Below are positions 23,707 through 30,348 of a DNA stretch of 30,348 bases, piece by piece; the stretch's first letter is position 1; every line of letters starts with the position of its first letter. A model generated the notes under the pieces. It searched no databases. It had not been told where the DNA came from and saw nothing but the letters and a program-made list of their open reading frames with translations. Source of the DNA: a virus; IMG/VR virus record IMGVR_UViG_3300046804_003162, positions 1 to 30,348 of that record; one strand, written 5' to 3'. The position numbers were made by a program, and so were the translations under genes.

Positions 23707-24065
23707 GGGAGTGTAATGGATGCACTGCTTGCTGCACTTGGTTAATTGGCGATTCCTATGGATGGGCGTTTGGTAGAGGAAATTCTTGCAGATTTTTATG
23801 CGAATCTGGTTGTAGTGTTCATAAAGTAAGACCAAAAACTTGTGAAAGTTATTTCTGTGCTTGGTCTCAAGAACTCATAAATGAAGAATATCGTCCAGAC
23901 CAATGTGGATTTTTAGTTTCTGTAGAGAATAATCAGGATGGACAATATCTTAAAGTTATTGAGACTAAAGAGGGTTCGATAAATAAAGATATTATAGAGT
24001 ATTTTGACAATTGGGGCATCAAAATGAATACTCCAGTAATGTTCATAAAACAACAGGAAAAATAA
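23703..24065 (+). CDS. YkgJ-type Cys-cluster (CxxCxxCC) metal-binding protein
   Basis: 120 residues. The N-terminus CNGCTACC gives C4, C7, C10 and C11, followed by C29, C33, C37, C47 and C52, with SVHKVRPKTCESYFC near 38-52. This matches the CxxCxxCC domain of the YkgJ family, proposed to bind zinc or an iron-sulfur cluster. The C-terminal half lacks Cys apart from one residue and forms a beta-rich tail. Members are often found beside genes for protein modification, but the reaction is not established. Here it is coupled (4-base overlap) to a glycosyltransferase-like gene and ends 1 base before the third propeller gene, so a role in modifying that propeller or its glycan is possible; that is inference. 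Confidence 0.65.
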   Translation: MRECNGCTACCTWLIGDSYGWAFGRGNSCRFLCESGCSVHKVRPKTCESYFCAWSQELINEEYRPDQCGFLVSVENNQDGQYLKVIETKEGSINKDIIEYFDNWGIKMNTPVMFIKQQEK

Positions 24066-24066
24066 A

Positions 24067-25239
24067 ATGCCGGACGACATTAATTATAGATTTACAGAAA
24101 ACGGAGTAGTTTATAATTTTGCGGATGTTTTTGTTCCTTCGGATCTCTTTAGGCAACCTGCTTTGTGGTCTTGGGGATATAATTATTTTGGGCAACTAGG
24201 AGTTAATGATACTACAACTAGAAGCACTCCAGTGACCACATTACTTGGAGGGACCAATTGGAAATCGGTTGCTGGTGGAAATTTGCATACGATTGCAATC
24301 AAAACTGATGGAACTCTATGGTCTTGGGGTAGCAATAGTTATGGAGCACTAGGAGTTAATGATATTACAAATAGATATACTCCAGTGACTACATTACTTG
24401 GAGGGACCAATTGGAAATCGGTTGCTGGTGGACAATATCACACCATTGCACTCAAGACTGATGGAACTCTATGGTCTTGGGGAGTTAATAATAATGGACA
24501 ACTAGGAGTTAATGATACTACACATAGAAGCACTCCAGTTACAACATTACTCGGTGGGACCAATTGGAAATCGGTTGCTGGCGGACAATATCACACCATT
24601 GCACTCAAAACTGATGGAACTCTATGGTCTTGGGGATATAATCCTTATGGAACACTAGGAGTTAATGATAATACAAATAGAAGCACTCCAGTGACTACAT
24701 TACTTGGAGGAACCAATTGGAAATCAGTTGCTGCTGGAAATTATCAGACCATTGCAATCAAAACCGATGGAACTTTATGGTCTTGGGGATATAATGCTTT
24801 TGGAATACTAGGAGTTAATAATACTGCACATAGAAGCACTCCAGTGACTACATTACTTGGAGGAACCAATTGGAAATCAGTTGCTGGTGGAAATAATCAC
24901 ACCATTGCACTCAAGACTGATGGAACTCTATGGTCTTGGGGACTTAATAATAATGGACAACTAGGAGTTAATGATACTACGCAAAGAAATACTCCAGTGA
25001 CTACATTACTTGGAGGAACCAATTGGAAATCGGTTGCTGCTGCATCTTATCACAACATTGCAATCAAAACTGATGGAACTTTATGGTCTTGGGGATATAA
25101 TCCTTATGGACAACTAGGAGTTAATGATACTACAAGTAGAAGCACTCCAGTGACCACATTACTTGGAGGAACCAATTGGAAATCGGTTGCTGGCGGACAA
25201 TATCACACCATTGCAATCCAATACACACCTGACCCATAA
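24067..25239 (+). CDS. RCC1-type seven-bladed propeller protein 3
   Basis: 390 residues. A unique 32-residue N-terminus (MPDDINYRFTENGVVYNFAD and on) precedes seven 51-residue RCC1 repeats and a short QYTPDP end. The invariant block TPVTTLLGGTNWKSVA is kept in all seven. Changes cluster at the same positions as in propellers 1 and 2, including VNNNG, SNSYG, YNAFG and the unusual SVAAASYHN in repeat 6. Unlike the first two, this copy lies inside the glycan operon: it begins 1 base after the Cys-cluster gene and is followed 6 bases later by a sulfotransferase. That placement makes it a candidate acceptor or adaptor for the operon's glycan chemistry, or a lectin-like binding head; both are inference. 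Confidence 0.85.
   Translation: MPDDINYRFTENGVVYNFADVFVPSDLFRQPALWSWGYNYFGQLGVNDTTTRSTPVTTLLGGTNWKSVAGGNLHTIAIKTDGTLWSWGSNSYGALGVNDITNRYTPVTTLLGGTNWKSVAGGQYHTIALKTDGTLWSWGVNNNGQLGVNDTTHRSTPVTTLLGGTNWKSVAGGQYHTIALKTDGTLWSWGYNPYGTLGVNDNTNRSTPVTTLLGGTNWKSVAAGNYQTIAIKTDGTLWSWGYNAFGILGVNNTAHRSTPVTTLLGGTNWKSVAGGNNHTIALKTDGTLWSWGLNNNGQLGVNDTTQRNTPVTTLLGGTNWKSVAAASYHNIAIKTDGTLWSWGYNPYGQLGVNDTTSRSTPVTTLLGGTNWKSVAGGQYHTIAIQYTPDP
24163..25218 (+). repeat. RCC1 repeat array 3: seven 153-bp units
   Basis: Units start at 24163 and every 153 bases to 25081. The first begins TTGTGG rather than CTATGG, marking the join between the unique N-terminus and the repeat cassette. Shared third-position variants with arrays 1 and 2 again appear in new combinations. 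Confidence 0.9.
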
Positions 25240-25245
25240 TATCTT

Positions 25246-26025
25246 ATGAAAACTCTATATTTTCTTTCTGGTCTCCCCAGAAGTGGTTCTACGTTATTAG
25301 GTTCCATTCTTTCACAAAATCCAAAACTACAAGCAACTCCAACATCACCACTTGCGGATTTATTGTGTTTGATTGATGAAGGTTTTTCAAAGTTAGACCT
25401 TCAATATACCTATGATAAGGAACAAATACAATATAATACTTACCATTCAATTCTTGAGAATTTTTATAATCACATTGAGAAACCCTGTGTTTTGGATAAG
25501 CACAGAGGTTGGCCAAAAAATGTTTCTTCTATTGAAAAATTTCTTCACCAATCGCCAAAAATTATTGCTACAAATCGCAGAATTAGTGAAATTCTTGCTT
25601 CCTATATTATTCTTATAGAAAAAAACGGAACTGATAATTTTATAGATTCACACTTGAGAAGTGAAGGAAAACCTATCACAACAGATAATCGTATCGAATG
25701 TCTATGGAAGAATTATGTCAGTGATCCATATCAAAGTTTGGTTTATGGGTTACAACATAATCCTCAAAATATTCATTTAGTAGATTATAATAATTTAACA
25801 CAAAATCCAGTATTAGAACTTCAAAAAATCTATAACTTTTTAAGAATAGAATCTTATACACACGATTTTTCCAGTATTCTAAATACTTGTGCAGAAGACA
25901 AAGATGATGCTTGGGGAATTGAAAATCTTCACAAGATTCGTTCAAAACTTCAAAGAACTTCACCACCTCCGGAAGACGTGATTGGTGAGGAGAATGTAAA
26001 ACTTTATGATAAATTTAACATATGA
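25246..26025 (+). CDS. Putative sulfotransferase (PAPS-dependent)
   Basis: 259 residues. The N-terminus is the 5'-phosphosulfate-binding loop of cytosolic-type sulfotransferases: FLSGLPRSGSTLLGSIL (residues 6-22). A KIIATNRRISEILASYI stretch near residues 105-121 resembles the 3'-phosphate-binding region with its Arg and Ser. The VLDKHRGWP segment (near residue 83) may hold a catalytic or acceptor-side His. The family moves sulfate from PAPS to sugars or small molecules. It sits inside the glycan operon with a 4-base overlap into the next gene, so sulfation of the operon's glycan is a likely role. Sulfotransferase genes have been noted in marine phages; the acceptor here is unknown. Confidence 0.75.
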   Translation: MKTLYFLSGLPRSGSTLLGSILSQNPKLQATPTSPLADLLCLIDEGFSKLDLQYTYDKEQIQYNTYHSILENFYNHIEKPCVLDKHRGWPKNVSSIEKFLHQSPKIIATNRRISEILASYIILIEKNGTDNFIDSHLRSEGKPITTDNRIECLWKNYVSDPYQSLVYGLQHNPQNIHLVDYNNLTQNPVLELQKIYNFLRIESYTHDFSSILNTCAEDKDDAWGIENLHKIRSKLQRTSPPPEDVIGEENVKLYDKFNI

Positions 26026-26717
26026 AAATTGAAGTATTTTTAAGACATTGTTATTATTCCAAGATTCAAGAACAACCAGGAAAAGAAAGACCAAGTTGGT
26101 GGAATAAGGAAAAAGTATTTCAAAATTTTAAGAATACTTTAAATCCAGAAACCACTAATTATACTATCATCTATGATGAGTGTTATGGTAAAATAGAAGA
26201 TACATTTCTGGATCAAGAAGATAATATACATATTATCAATGCGGGGGGAGAAGCAAAAAGTTTTTTAAGAACTTTAGAATATATTCTCTCTAAAAAATTT
26301 GATGATGAAACAATCATTTATTTTCTTGAAGATGATTATGCACATCGTCCAGGTTGGGATTTAATTTTACAAGAAGGATTTCAACTTCCTGTTTCTTATG
26401 TGACTCTATATGATCATAAAGACAAATATACGGAAATGTATAGAGATTTGATGAGTAAAATTTTAATCACTAAACATTCTCATTGGAAACCAATTCCCTC
26501 TACTACAAATACTTTCGCAACAAAGTTTAAGACACTTAAAGAAGATAAAAGCATTCACTATCAATATTCTTTAAATGTAGAACCAACAGCAGACCATCAA
26601 AAATTTTTAGATTTAAATCAGAAAGGAAAATATCTAGTTTCCTGTCTACCAGGATATTCAACTCATTGTGTGAATGAATGGATTTCACCCTGTATTAATT
26701 GGAGTCAATACGTATGA
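26022..26717 (+). CDS. Putative glycosyltransferase-like protein (FLEDDY motif)
   Basis: 231 residues. IIYFLEDDYAHRPGWDLIL (about 98-116) carries an EDD cluster like the DxD site of GT-A sugar transferases and is followed by a Trp. N-terminal LRHCYYSKIQ and SWWNKEK, and C-terminal VSCLPGYSTHCVNEW, do not place it in a named family. The call rests on the EDD loop and on its position in the operon, between a sulfotransferase and the GT2 fusion, overlapping each by 4 bases. It may be a viral-type enzyme with unusual specificity or a catalytically altered copy. Confidence 0.5.
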   Translation: MKIEVFLRHCYYSKIQEQPGKERPSWWNKEKVFQNFKNTLNPETTNYTIIYDECYGKIEDTFLDQEDNIHIINAGGEAKSFLRTLEYILSKKFDDETIIYFLEDDYAHRPGWDLILQEGFQLPVSYVTLYDHKDKYTEMYRDLMSKILITKHSHWKPIPSTTNTFATKFKTLKEDKSIHYQYSLNVEPTADHQKFLDLNQKGKYLVSCLPGYSTHCVNEWISPCINWSQYV

Positions 26718-28252
26718 ACGTAACTTTATATGCAATTGCAAAGAACGAAGAAAAGAATATTGAAAAGTTTATTGAAAACTCCAAGAAGTTTTCTAATACA
26801 GTTGTAGTTGATACTGGAAGCACAGACAATACAATTGAATTACTTAAAGATGCTGGTATTGAAGTTTATGAACATCCTCAAAAAAAGGAAGAGTTTGATT
26901 TTTCTTTGGCAAGAAATCAAGCACTTTCTTATGTAAAAACTGATTGGGCATTTTCACTTGACTTTAATGAAAATGTAGGTGAGTTATATCTAGATGGATT
27001 AGATATTTTACAAGATGAATTTACAGCATTTAAACACTTAAGATTTGATGATAATGGAGAGGGAGATCCAAAACAATCCAATGAAGTTCACGTAAGATTT
27101 CATAGAACAAAAAACTATAAATGGAGTAATGCAGTTCACGAAATGCCTGTATTTATTCCAACAGAAGAATATTCAACAGAAATTTCAGTAGAAACTTCAA
27201 TTACTATTACTAAAAAAATTCACAAATCAATATCAAAAGAATTATTTTATTTTGATATTTGCGAAAGAGAGTATAAAAAAGACCCAACCAATTGGTATTA
27301 TATTTGGTTTATTTTTAACCATTATTTCAACGTCGGAAATTATTCAAAAGCACTTGAGTATGGTCAAGAATATTTGAATGTTTCAAAGGCATATTTTGAC
27401 ACTTTTAGGATTCTTGGATTCATTAGATGTAGTATTTGCTTAATTCAACTCCAAGATTTGTTAAAAGCAGCAAATTATGCATTTCACGCAGTCAGTGAGG
27501 CAATGAATATGGGAGAACCCTATTTGTCTCACGCATTTGCTCATTTAAATCAAGTATCCAAGGGACTCAATAATCCAAATATTACAATTTTTGCCACAGG
27601 ATTTAATCCAGAAACTTTGAGATTGCCGGAAAGACATCAAGCAATTGATAAACTATTTCTTACAAATCTAGAAGATCTTCATACCTGTTGGAAAGGACAT
27701 CGTGGATTTGCTGAGTGGTTAGTATCTTATATTAAACCGGAAGTCACAGTTGATTTGGGTGTTGATTGGGGGTTCTCAACATTTTGTTTTGCCATACCTC
27801 GTATTGGGCGTGTATATGGTATCGATTCTTTTGAAGGAGATGATTATGCTGGGTATAGAGATGATTCTGTTTACAATTTAGTTCTCAACAAACAAGAAAA
27901 ATTACACCTAACAGATAATCTAACTTTTATTAAAGGTTATTTTGATGACGTTGCAAAAACTTGGAATAAAAAAATTGATATTCTGCATATTGATGGAGAT
28001 CATTCATACGAATCAGTGAAGAATGATTATGAAACTTGGAGTAAGTTTTTGAATGATGATGGAGTAATTCTATTTCACGATACCTGTGTAGAAGAATTGA
28101 ATGGAAATCATTATGGAGTGAAGAAATTTTTTGATGAATTAGATCTTCCAAAATGTACATTCACTCATACTTTTGGACTTGGTGTTGTATCAAAAAATAA
28201 GAAAATAATAGAGATAATTCAAAATAATTTTGATTTATCTAAACCCCTATGA
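26714..28252 (+). CDS. Glycosyltransferase 2-TPR-methyltransferase fusion
   Basis: 512 residues from the ATG at 26714, chosen over an in-frame TTG at 26699 because it forms an ATGA overlap with the previous stop. Residues 1-100 are a GT2 fold: TLYAIAKNEEKNIEKFI, then VVVDTGSTDNT, and WAFSLDFNEN at the usual DxD position, with Asn where an acidic residue is common. Residues about 180-290 are TPR-like (NYSKALEYGQEYLNVSKAYF). Residues about 345-500 are a class I SAM methyltransferase: VDLGVDWGFSTFCFA, VYGIDSFEGDDYAG and ILHIDGDHSYESVKNDYETW. It may add and then O-methylate a sugar; product and order are inference. The fusion is intact, with no frameshift. Confidence 0.75.
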   Translation: MNVTLYAIAKNEEKNIEKFIENSKKFSNTVVVDTGSTDNTIELLKDAGIEVYEHPQKKEEFDFSLARNQALSYVKTDWAFSLDFNENVGELYLDGLDILQDEFTAFKHLRFDDNGEGDPKQSNEVHVRFHRTKNYKWSNAVHEMPVFIPTEEYSTEISVETSITITKKIHKSISKELFYFDICEREYKKDPTNWYYIWFIFNHYFNVGNYSKALEYGQEYLNVSKAYFDTFRILGFIRCSICLIQLQDLLKAANYAFHAVSEAMNMGEPYLSHAFAHLNQVSKGLNNPNITIFATGFNPETLRLPERHQAIDKLFLTNLEDLHTCWKGHRGFAEWLVSYIKPEVTVDLGVDWGFSTFCFAIPRIGRVYGIDSFEGDDYAGYRDDSVYNLVLNKQEKLHLTDNLTFIKGYFDDVAKTWNKKIDILHIDGDHSYESVKNDYETWSKFLNDDGVILFHDTCVEELNGNHYGVKKFFDELDLPKCTFTHTFGLGVVSKNKKIIEIIQNNFDLSKPL

Positions 28253-29040
28253 AATACATTTTTGAGTATGGATTGTGGGAGAAGGATTTTTTTCTTAACG
28301 AATTATTACCACAAGGTAATGTAAAATATATGAGAATGGAAAATTTAGAAAATACTCAAGAAAAATGTGATGTTTTTGCGTTTGCGTGTAGATTACATAA
28401 ATTTGAGAACATTAAAAAAACCATTCAAAAAATCAAACCAAAAATAATCCTTATGACTTCTGATGAATTTTATCAGGAGGATAATAATATATTCAATCAA
28501 CTTGGAAATGAATGTGAGTTATTTTTGAGACAATATCATCACCCAAAAAATACCTACACATTAAACACTATTCACATACCACTCGGATATACGAATAAAT
28601 GCAAAGTTTTTTCCAATCAAAAAAGATTGAAATGGTCTTGGTTTGGAGAATTAAAAAATGATAGAATTCAAATGCTTAATGAATTCAAAAAACTTAATCC
28701 GTATGTGACTGGAAATTTAGTATCAAAGGAATTAATGTGTAAAAGTTATTCCCAATCTATTTTTGTTCCGTGTGGTCGTGGGAATTCTTCTCTAGATTGT
28801 TATAGATTGTATGAAGCATCTATGAATGGCGCAATTCCTGTTGTTGTTGGTACCAAAGAAGAAATAGAATGCACTTTCAAATATGAAGAAAATCCTCCTT
28901 GGATATTCGCAAAAAATTGGAAGGATGCTGTAGAAAAATGTAATCATATGTTAGAATTTAACTCAACTGAGTTGGACGTAAAAAAATGGTGGAATAATAG
29001 AGTAAAAAATGTGAGATCCAAAATAAGTGAAATATTATGA
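28249..29040 (+). CDS. Exostosin-like glycosyltransferase
   Basis: 263 residues. The C-terminal donor-binding domain reads SIFVPCGRGNSSLDCYRLYE then ASMNGAIPVVVG (about 170-201), the RGN-S-D-R-YE-G-IPV pattern of exostosin-type (GT47-like) enzymes. The N-terminal half is an alpha/beta domain (KPKIILMTSDEFYQ near residues 64-77), giving a likely GT-B fold. Such enzymes extend polysaccharides with nucleotide sugars. It overlaps the GT2-methyltransferase fusion and the DUF6165 gene by 4 bases each, so it belongs to the coupled operon. Sugar and linkage unknown. Confidence 0.65.
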   Translation: MKYIFEYGLWEKDFFLNELLPQGNVKYMRMENLENTQEKCDVFAFACRLHKFENIKKTIQKIKPKIILMTSDEFYQEDNNIFNQLGNECELFLRQYHHPKNTYTLNTIHIPLGYTNKCKVFSNQKRLKWSWFGELKNDRIQMLNEFKKLNPYVTGNLVSKELMCKSYSQSIFVPCGRGNSSLDCYRLYEASMNGAIPVVVGTKEEIECTFKYEENPPWIFAKNWKDAVEKCNHMLEFNSTELDVKKWWNNRVKNVRSKISEIL

Positions 29041-29393
29041 AAATTCAAATTCCAGTGTCAATAGGTGAACTTATAGACAAAATTACAATCCTTGAGATTA
29101 AATCTATGTTCACCGACAATGTATATGTTTTCAAAGAGTTGGAAGAACTCAATAAATTTAAATCTACTTTAACGCAGAATATTTTAGAATATGAAGTTCA
29201 ACTCAAAAGAGTAAACGAAAAACTTTGGGAGATTGAAGATAGACTTAGAGAAAAAGAAAAACTTCAAGAATTTGATAAAGAGTTTATTGAACTTGCCAGA
29301 AGTGTTTATAAGAGTAATGATGAGAGGGCAAAAATTAAGAAAAAAATTAATGAGTTTTGTAATTCAGAACTTCAAGAAGTAAAACTATATTAA
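29037..29393 (+). CDS. DUF6165 family protein
   Basis: 118 residues. The conserved blocks of DUF6165 are visible: PVSIGELIDKITILEIKS (residues 6-23), VNEKLWEIEDRLREKE (residues 59-74) and FDKEFIELARSVYKSNDERA then KIKKKIN (residues 79-105). The protein is mostly helical with charged coiled-coil character. The family is found beside surface-glycan and protein-glycosylation genes in bacteria, but its activity is unknown. As the last coupled gene of the operon it may be an accessory to the transferases. A late promoter box follows it, separating it from the next structural-type gene. Confidence 0.75.
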   Translation: MKIQIPVSIGELIDKITILEIKSMFTDNVYVFKELEELNKFKSTLTQNILEYEVQLKRVNEKLWEIEDRLREKEKLQEFDKEFIELARSVYKSNDERAKIKKKINEFCNSELQEVKLY

Positions 29394-29396
29394 AAC

Positions 29397-29404
29397 TATA
29401 AATA
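29397..29404 (+). promoter_or_regulatory. T4-type late promoter box (TATAAATA)
   Basis: An exact TATAAATA followed by TCTAAAAAA, 12 bases before the next start. The downstream CTAAA element also follows the boxes at 16255 and 29753. Confidence 0.7.
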
Positions 29405-29416
29405 TCTAAAAAACCA

Positions 29417-29752
29417 ATGGCAGCAGTCATAGCAGAAAACTTTACAATTCAACAAGGTGAGGACTTCACTAGAGATTTTATTCTTAAAAATCCAGATAAT
29501 TCTCTAGTGGGAATTTCTTCATATACTGCATCTGGATATCTTGCAAAGTATGCCGGTGATGTGACAACTTATGCCTTTACTGTTGGTATCACAACAAGCA
29601 CCAGCACAATAAGAATCTCAATGGCGAGCACTATTACTGCTACACTTAATGCTGGAAGGTATTATTATAACGTTCTTACTGTTGACGGAAGTTCTAAGAA
29701 AATAAAACAAAGAGAAGGTAGCATTATTGTCAATGCGTCTGTTTTAAGTTAA
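29417..29752 (+). CDS. Small virion-type beta protein
   Basis: 111 residues; family not named. The sequence (ENFTIQQGEDFTRDFILKN and on, with SYTASGYLAKYAGD and AGRYYYNVLTVDGSSKK) is a small beta-sandwich similar in feel to short phage virion proteins found beside fibre genes, where an immunoglobulin-like or tail-attached domain is typical. It has its own late promoter box, and another follows its stop. Structural role is inferred from sequence style and position; the partner is unknown. Confidence 0.5.
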   Translation: MAAVIAENFTIQQGEDFTRDFILKNPDNSLVGISSYTASGYLAKYAGDVTTYAFTVGITTSTSTIRISMASTITATLNAGRYYYNVLTVDGSSKKIKQREGSIIVNASVLS

Positions 29753-29760
29753 AATAAATA
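29753..29760 (+). promoter_or_regulatory. T4-like late promoter box (AATAAATA)
   Basis: AATAAATA followed by TCTAAAC lies after the small virion gene and 25 bases before the GTG start of the coiled-coil protein. Confidence 0.55.
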
Positions 29761-29785
29761 TCTAAACAGTAGTTAAGATTATATA

Positions 29786-30348
29786 GTGGCACTCAAAAAA
29801 CCATCTGATTTTTTTGCAAAAGAACTTGATAACAACCAAGTAGAATTTTCGGGGACACAAAATATCCCTGAAAAATTTGATGCGTATAAGTCTAATATTA
29901 AAAACATTGAGACTTTAAATGAATTTACTGAGGTTTTTGGTTCACTTAAAGATAATGTTGCAAAAATTCAAGAACTTGAAAATGTAATAGAGGAACTCAA
30001 GGAAGAAATTTCTAATTCTCTTTCTAGAGAAGATTTGGATAATGCAATGATGTCCAATCTTCTCATTTTAGAAGATAATATTAAAAAAATTCAGTTCAAT
30101 TTGAAAGGTATTAATCACAAAGACCTTTCTGCAATTAAAGAAGAAGTAGAAGATATTACAAATAAAGTTTATTTTGTATTTGAGGAAGAACTTCCAAAAT
30201 ATAAGGCATTTATTAAGAATAGTGAAATATCTTTTGATAAAAGATTATCAATCCATCAACAATCTGTTGAGGAGAAAATAGACAATTTTATTGGAACTTT
30301 TGATAATCAAATTCAAGAAAAATTCAATATCTTAGAAAATCAACTTGA
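29786..30348 (+). CDS. Long coiled-coil virion protein, partial (5' end only)
   Basis: The frame is open from a GTG at 29786 to the window edge, at least 187 residues. The start gives VALKKPSDFFAKELDNN, a plausible virion-protein N-terminus. From about residue 40 it is strongly heptad-like and acidic or basic, for example NVAKIQELENVIEELKEEI, LLILEDNIKKIQ and SIHQQSVEEKIDNFIG, so it is predicted as a long coiled coil. Long phage coiled-coil proteins form fibre shafts or tape-measure-like rods. The start codon is inferred: no earlier ATG in this frame is evident, and a late promoter box lies 25 bases upstream. The C-terminus is not in the window. Confidence 0.6.
   Translation, partial: MALKKPSDFFAKELDNNQVEFSGTQNIPEKFDAYKSNIKNIETLNEFTEVFGSLKDNVAKIQELENVIEELKEEISNSLSREDLDNAMMSNLLILEDNIKKIQFNLKGINHKDLSAIKEEVEDITNKVYFVFEEELPKYKAFIKNSEISFDKRLSIHQQSVEEKIDNFIGTFDNQIQEKFNILENQL

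Noticed and set aside
17176-25218. Regular repeats considered as a CRISPR array
   Set aside because: The units are 153 bp, fully coding and contiguous, with no spacers; they are protein repeats.
17083-25239. Diversity-generating retroelement as the cause of propeller variation
   Set aside because: No reverse transcriptase or template repeat is seen in this window, and the differences are not limited to adenine positions; recombination explains them better.

Overview
This window looks like the tail-fibre and adhesin region of a T4-like marine cyanophage myovirus infecting Synechococcus or Prochlorococcus. The evidence is AT-rich DNA with every supported gene on the + strand, T4-type late promoter boxes (TATAAATA and close variants) in the gaps, very large beta-rich fibre proteins, tail-fibre chaperones, phage tRNAs, and a tRNA-Leu(UAA) carrying the group I intron typical of cyanobacteria and plastids. 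The host and phage assignment is inference, because no marker such as a capsid or photosynthesis gene lies in the window.

Layout. (1) 24-2880: a virion beta-protein, two paralogous fibre-tip-like proteins and a 2OG-Fe(II)-oxygenase-like protein, closely packed. (2) 2888-5476: an island between a consensus sigma70-type promoter and a strong bidirectional terminator. It holds small phage proteins, the intron-containing tRNA-Leu(UAA) with its own exact-consensus sigma70 promoter, an HNH endonuclease, tRNA-Thr(UGU), two short overlapping genes and a Mom-like DNA-modification protein. (3) 5517-17090: late structural genes, comprising a 1942-residue beta-helical fibre/baseplate protein, an Ig-like and glycine-rich adhesin, a modular fibre, a small beta-rich protein, a tail chaperone and an S74-chaperone fibre. 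(4) 17083-20157: two RCC1-type seven-bladed propeller genes separated by a DUF4376-type gene. (5) 20189-29393: a translationally coupled operon of putative glycosyltransferases, a CxxCxxCC metal-binding protein, a third RCC1 propeller, a sulfotransferase, a glycosyltransferase-TPR-methyltransferase fusion, an exostosin-like enzyme and a DUF6165 protein. (6) 29417-30348: a small virion-type protein and the start of a long coiled-coil protein cut by the window end.

How it may work together (inference): the fibre proteins and the three propellers probably form or decorate the host-recognition apparatus. The chaperones mature the fibres. The coupled glycan operon may build a sulfated, methylated glycan on the virion or on the host surface.

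The two most striking signals are the group I intron in a phage tRNA-Leu, with a full P1-P9 skeleton in 199 nt, and the 21 near-identical 153-bp RCC1 repeats in three genes. In those repeats amino-acid variation is confined to a few patches around an invariant 16-residue block, which suggests recombination-driven diversification of a binding surface.
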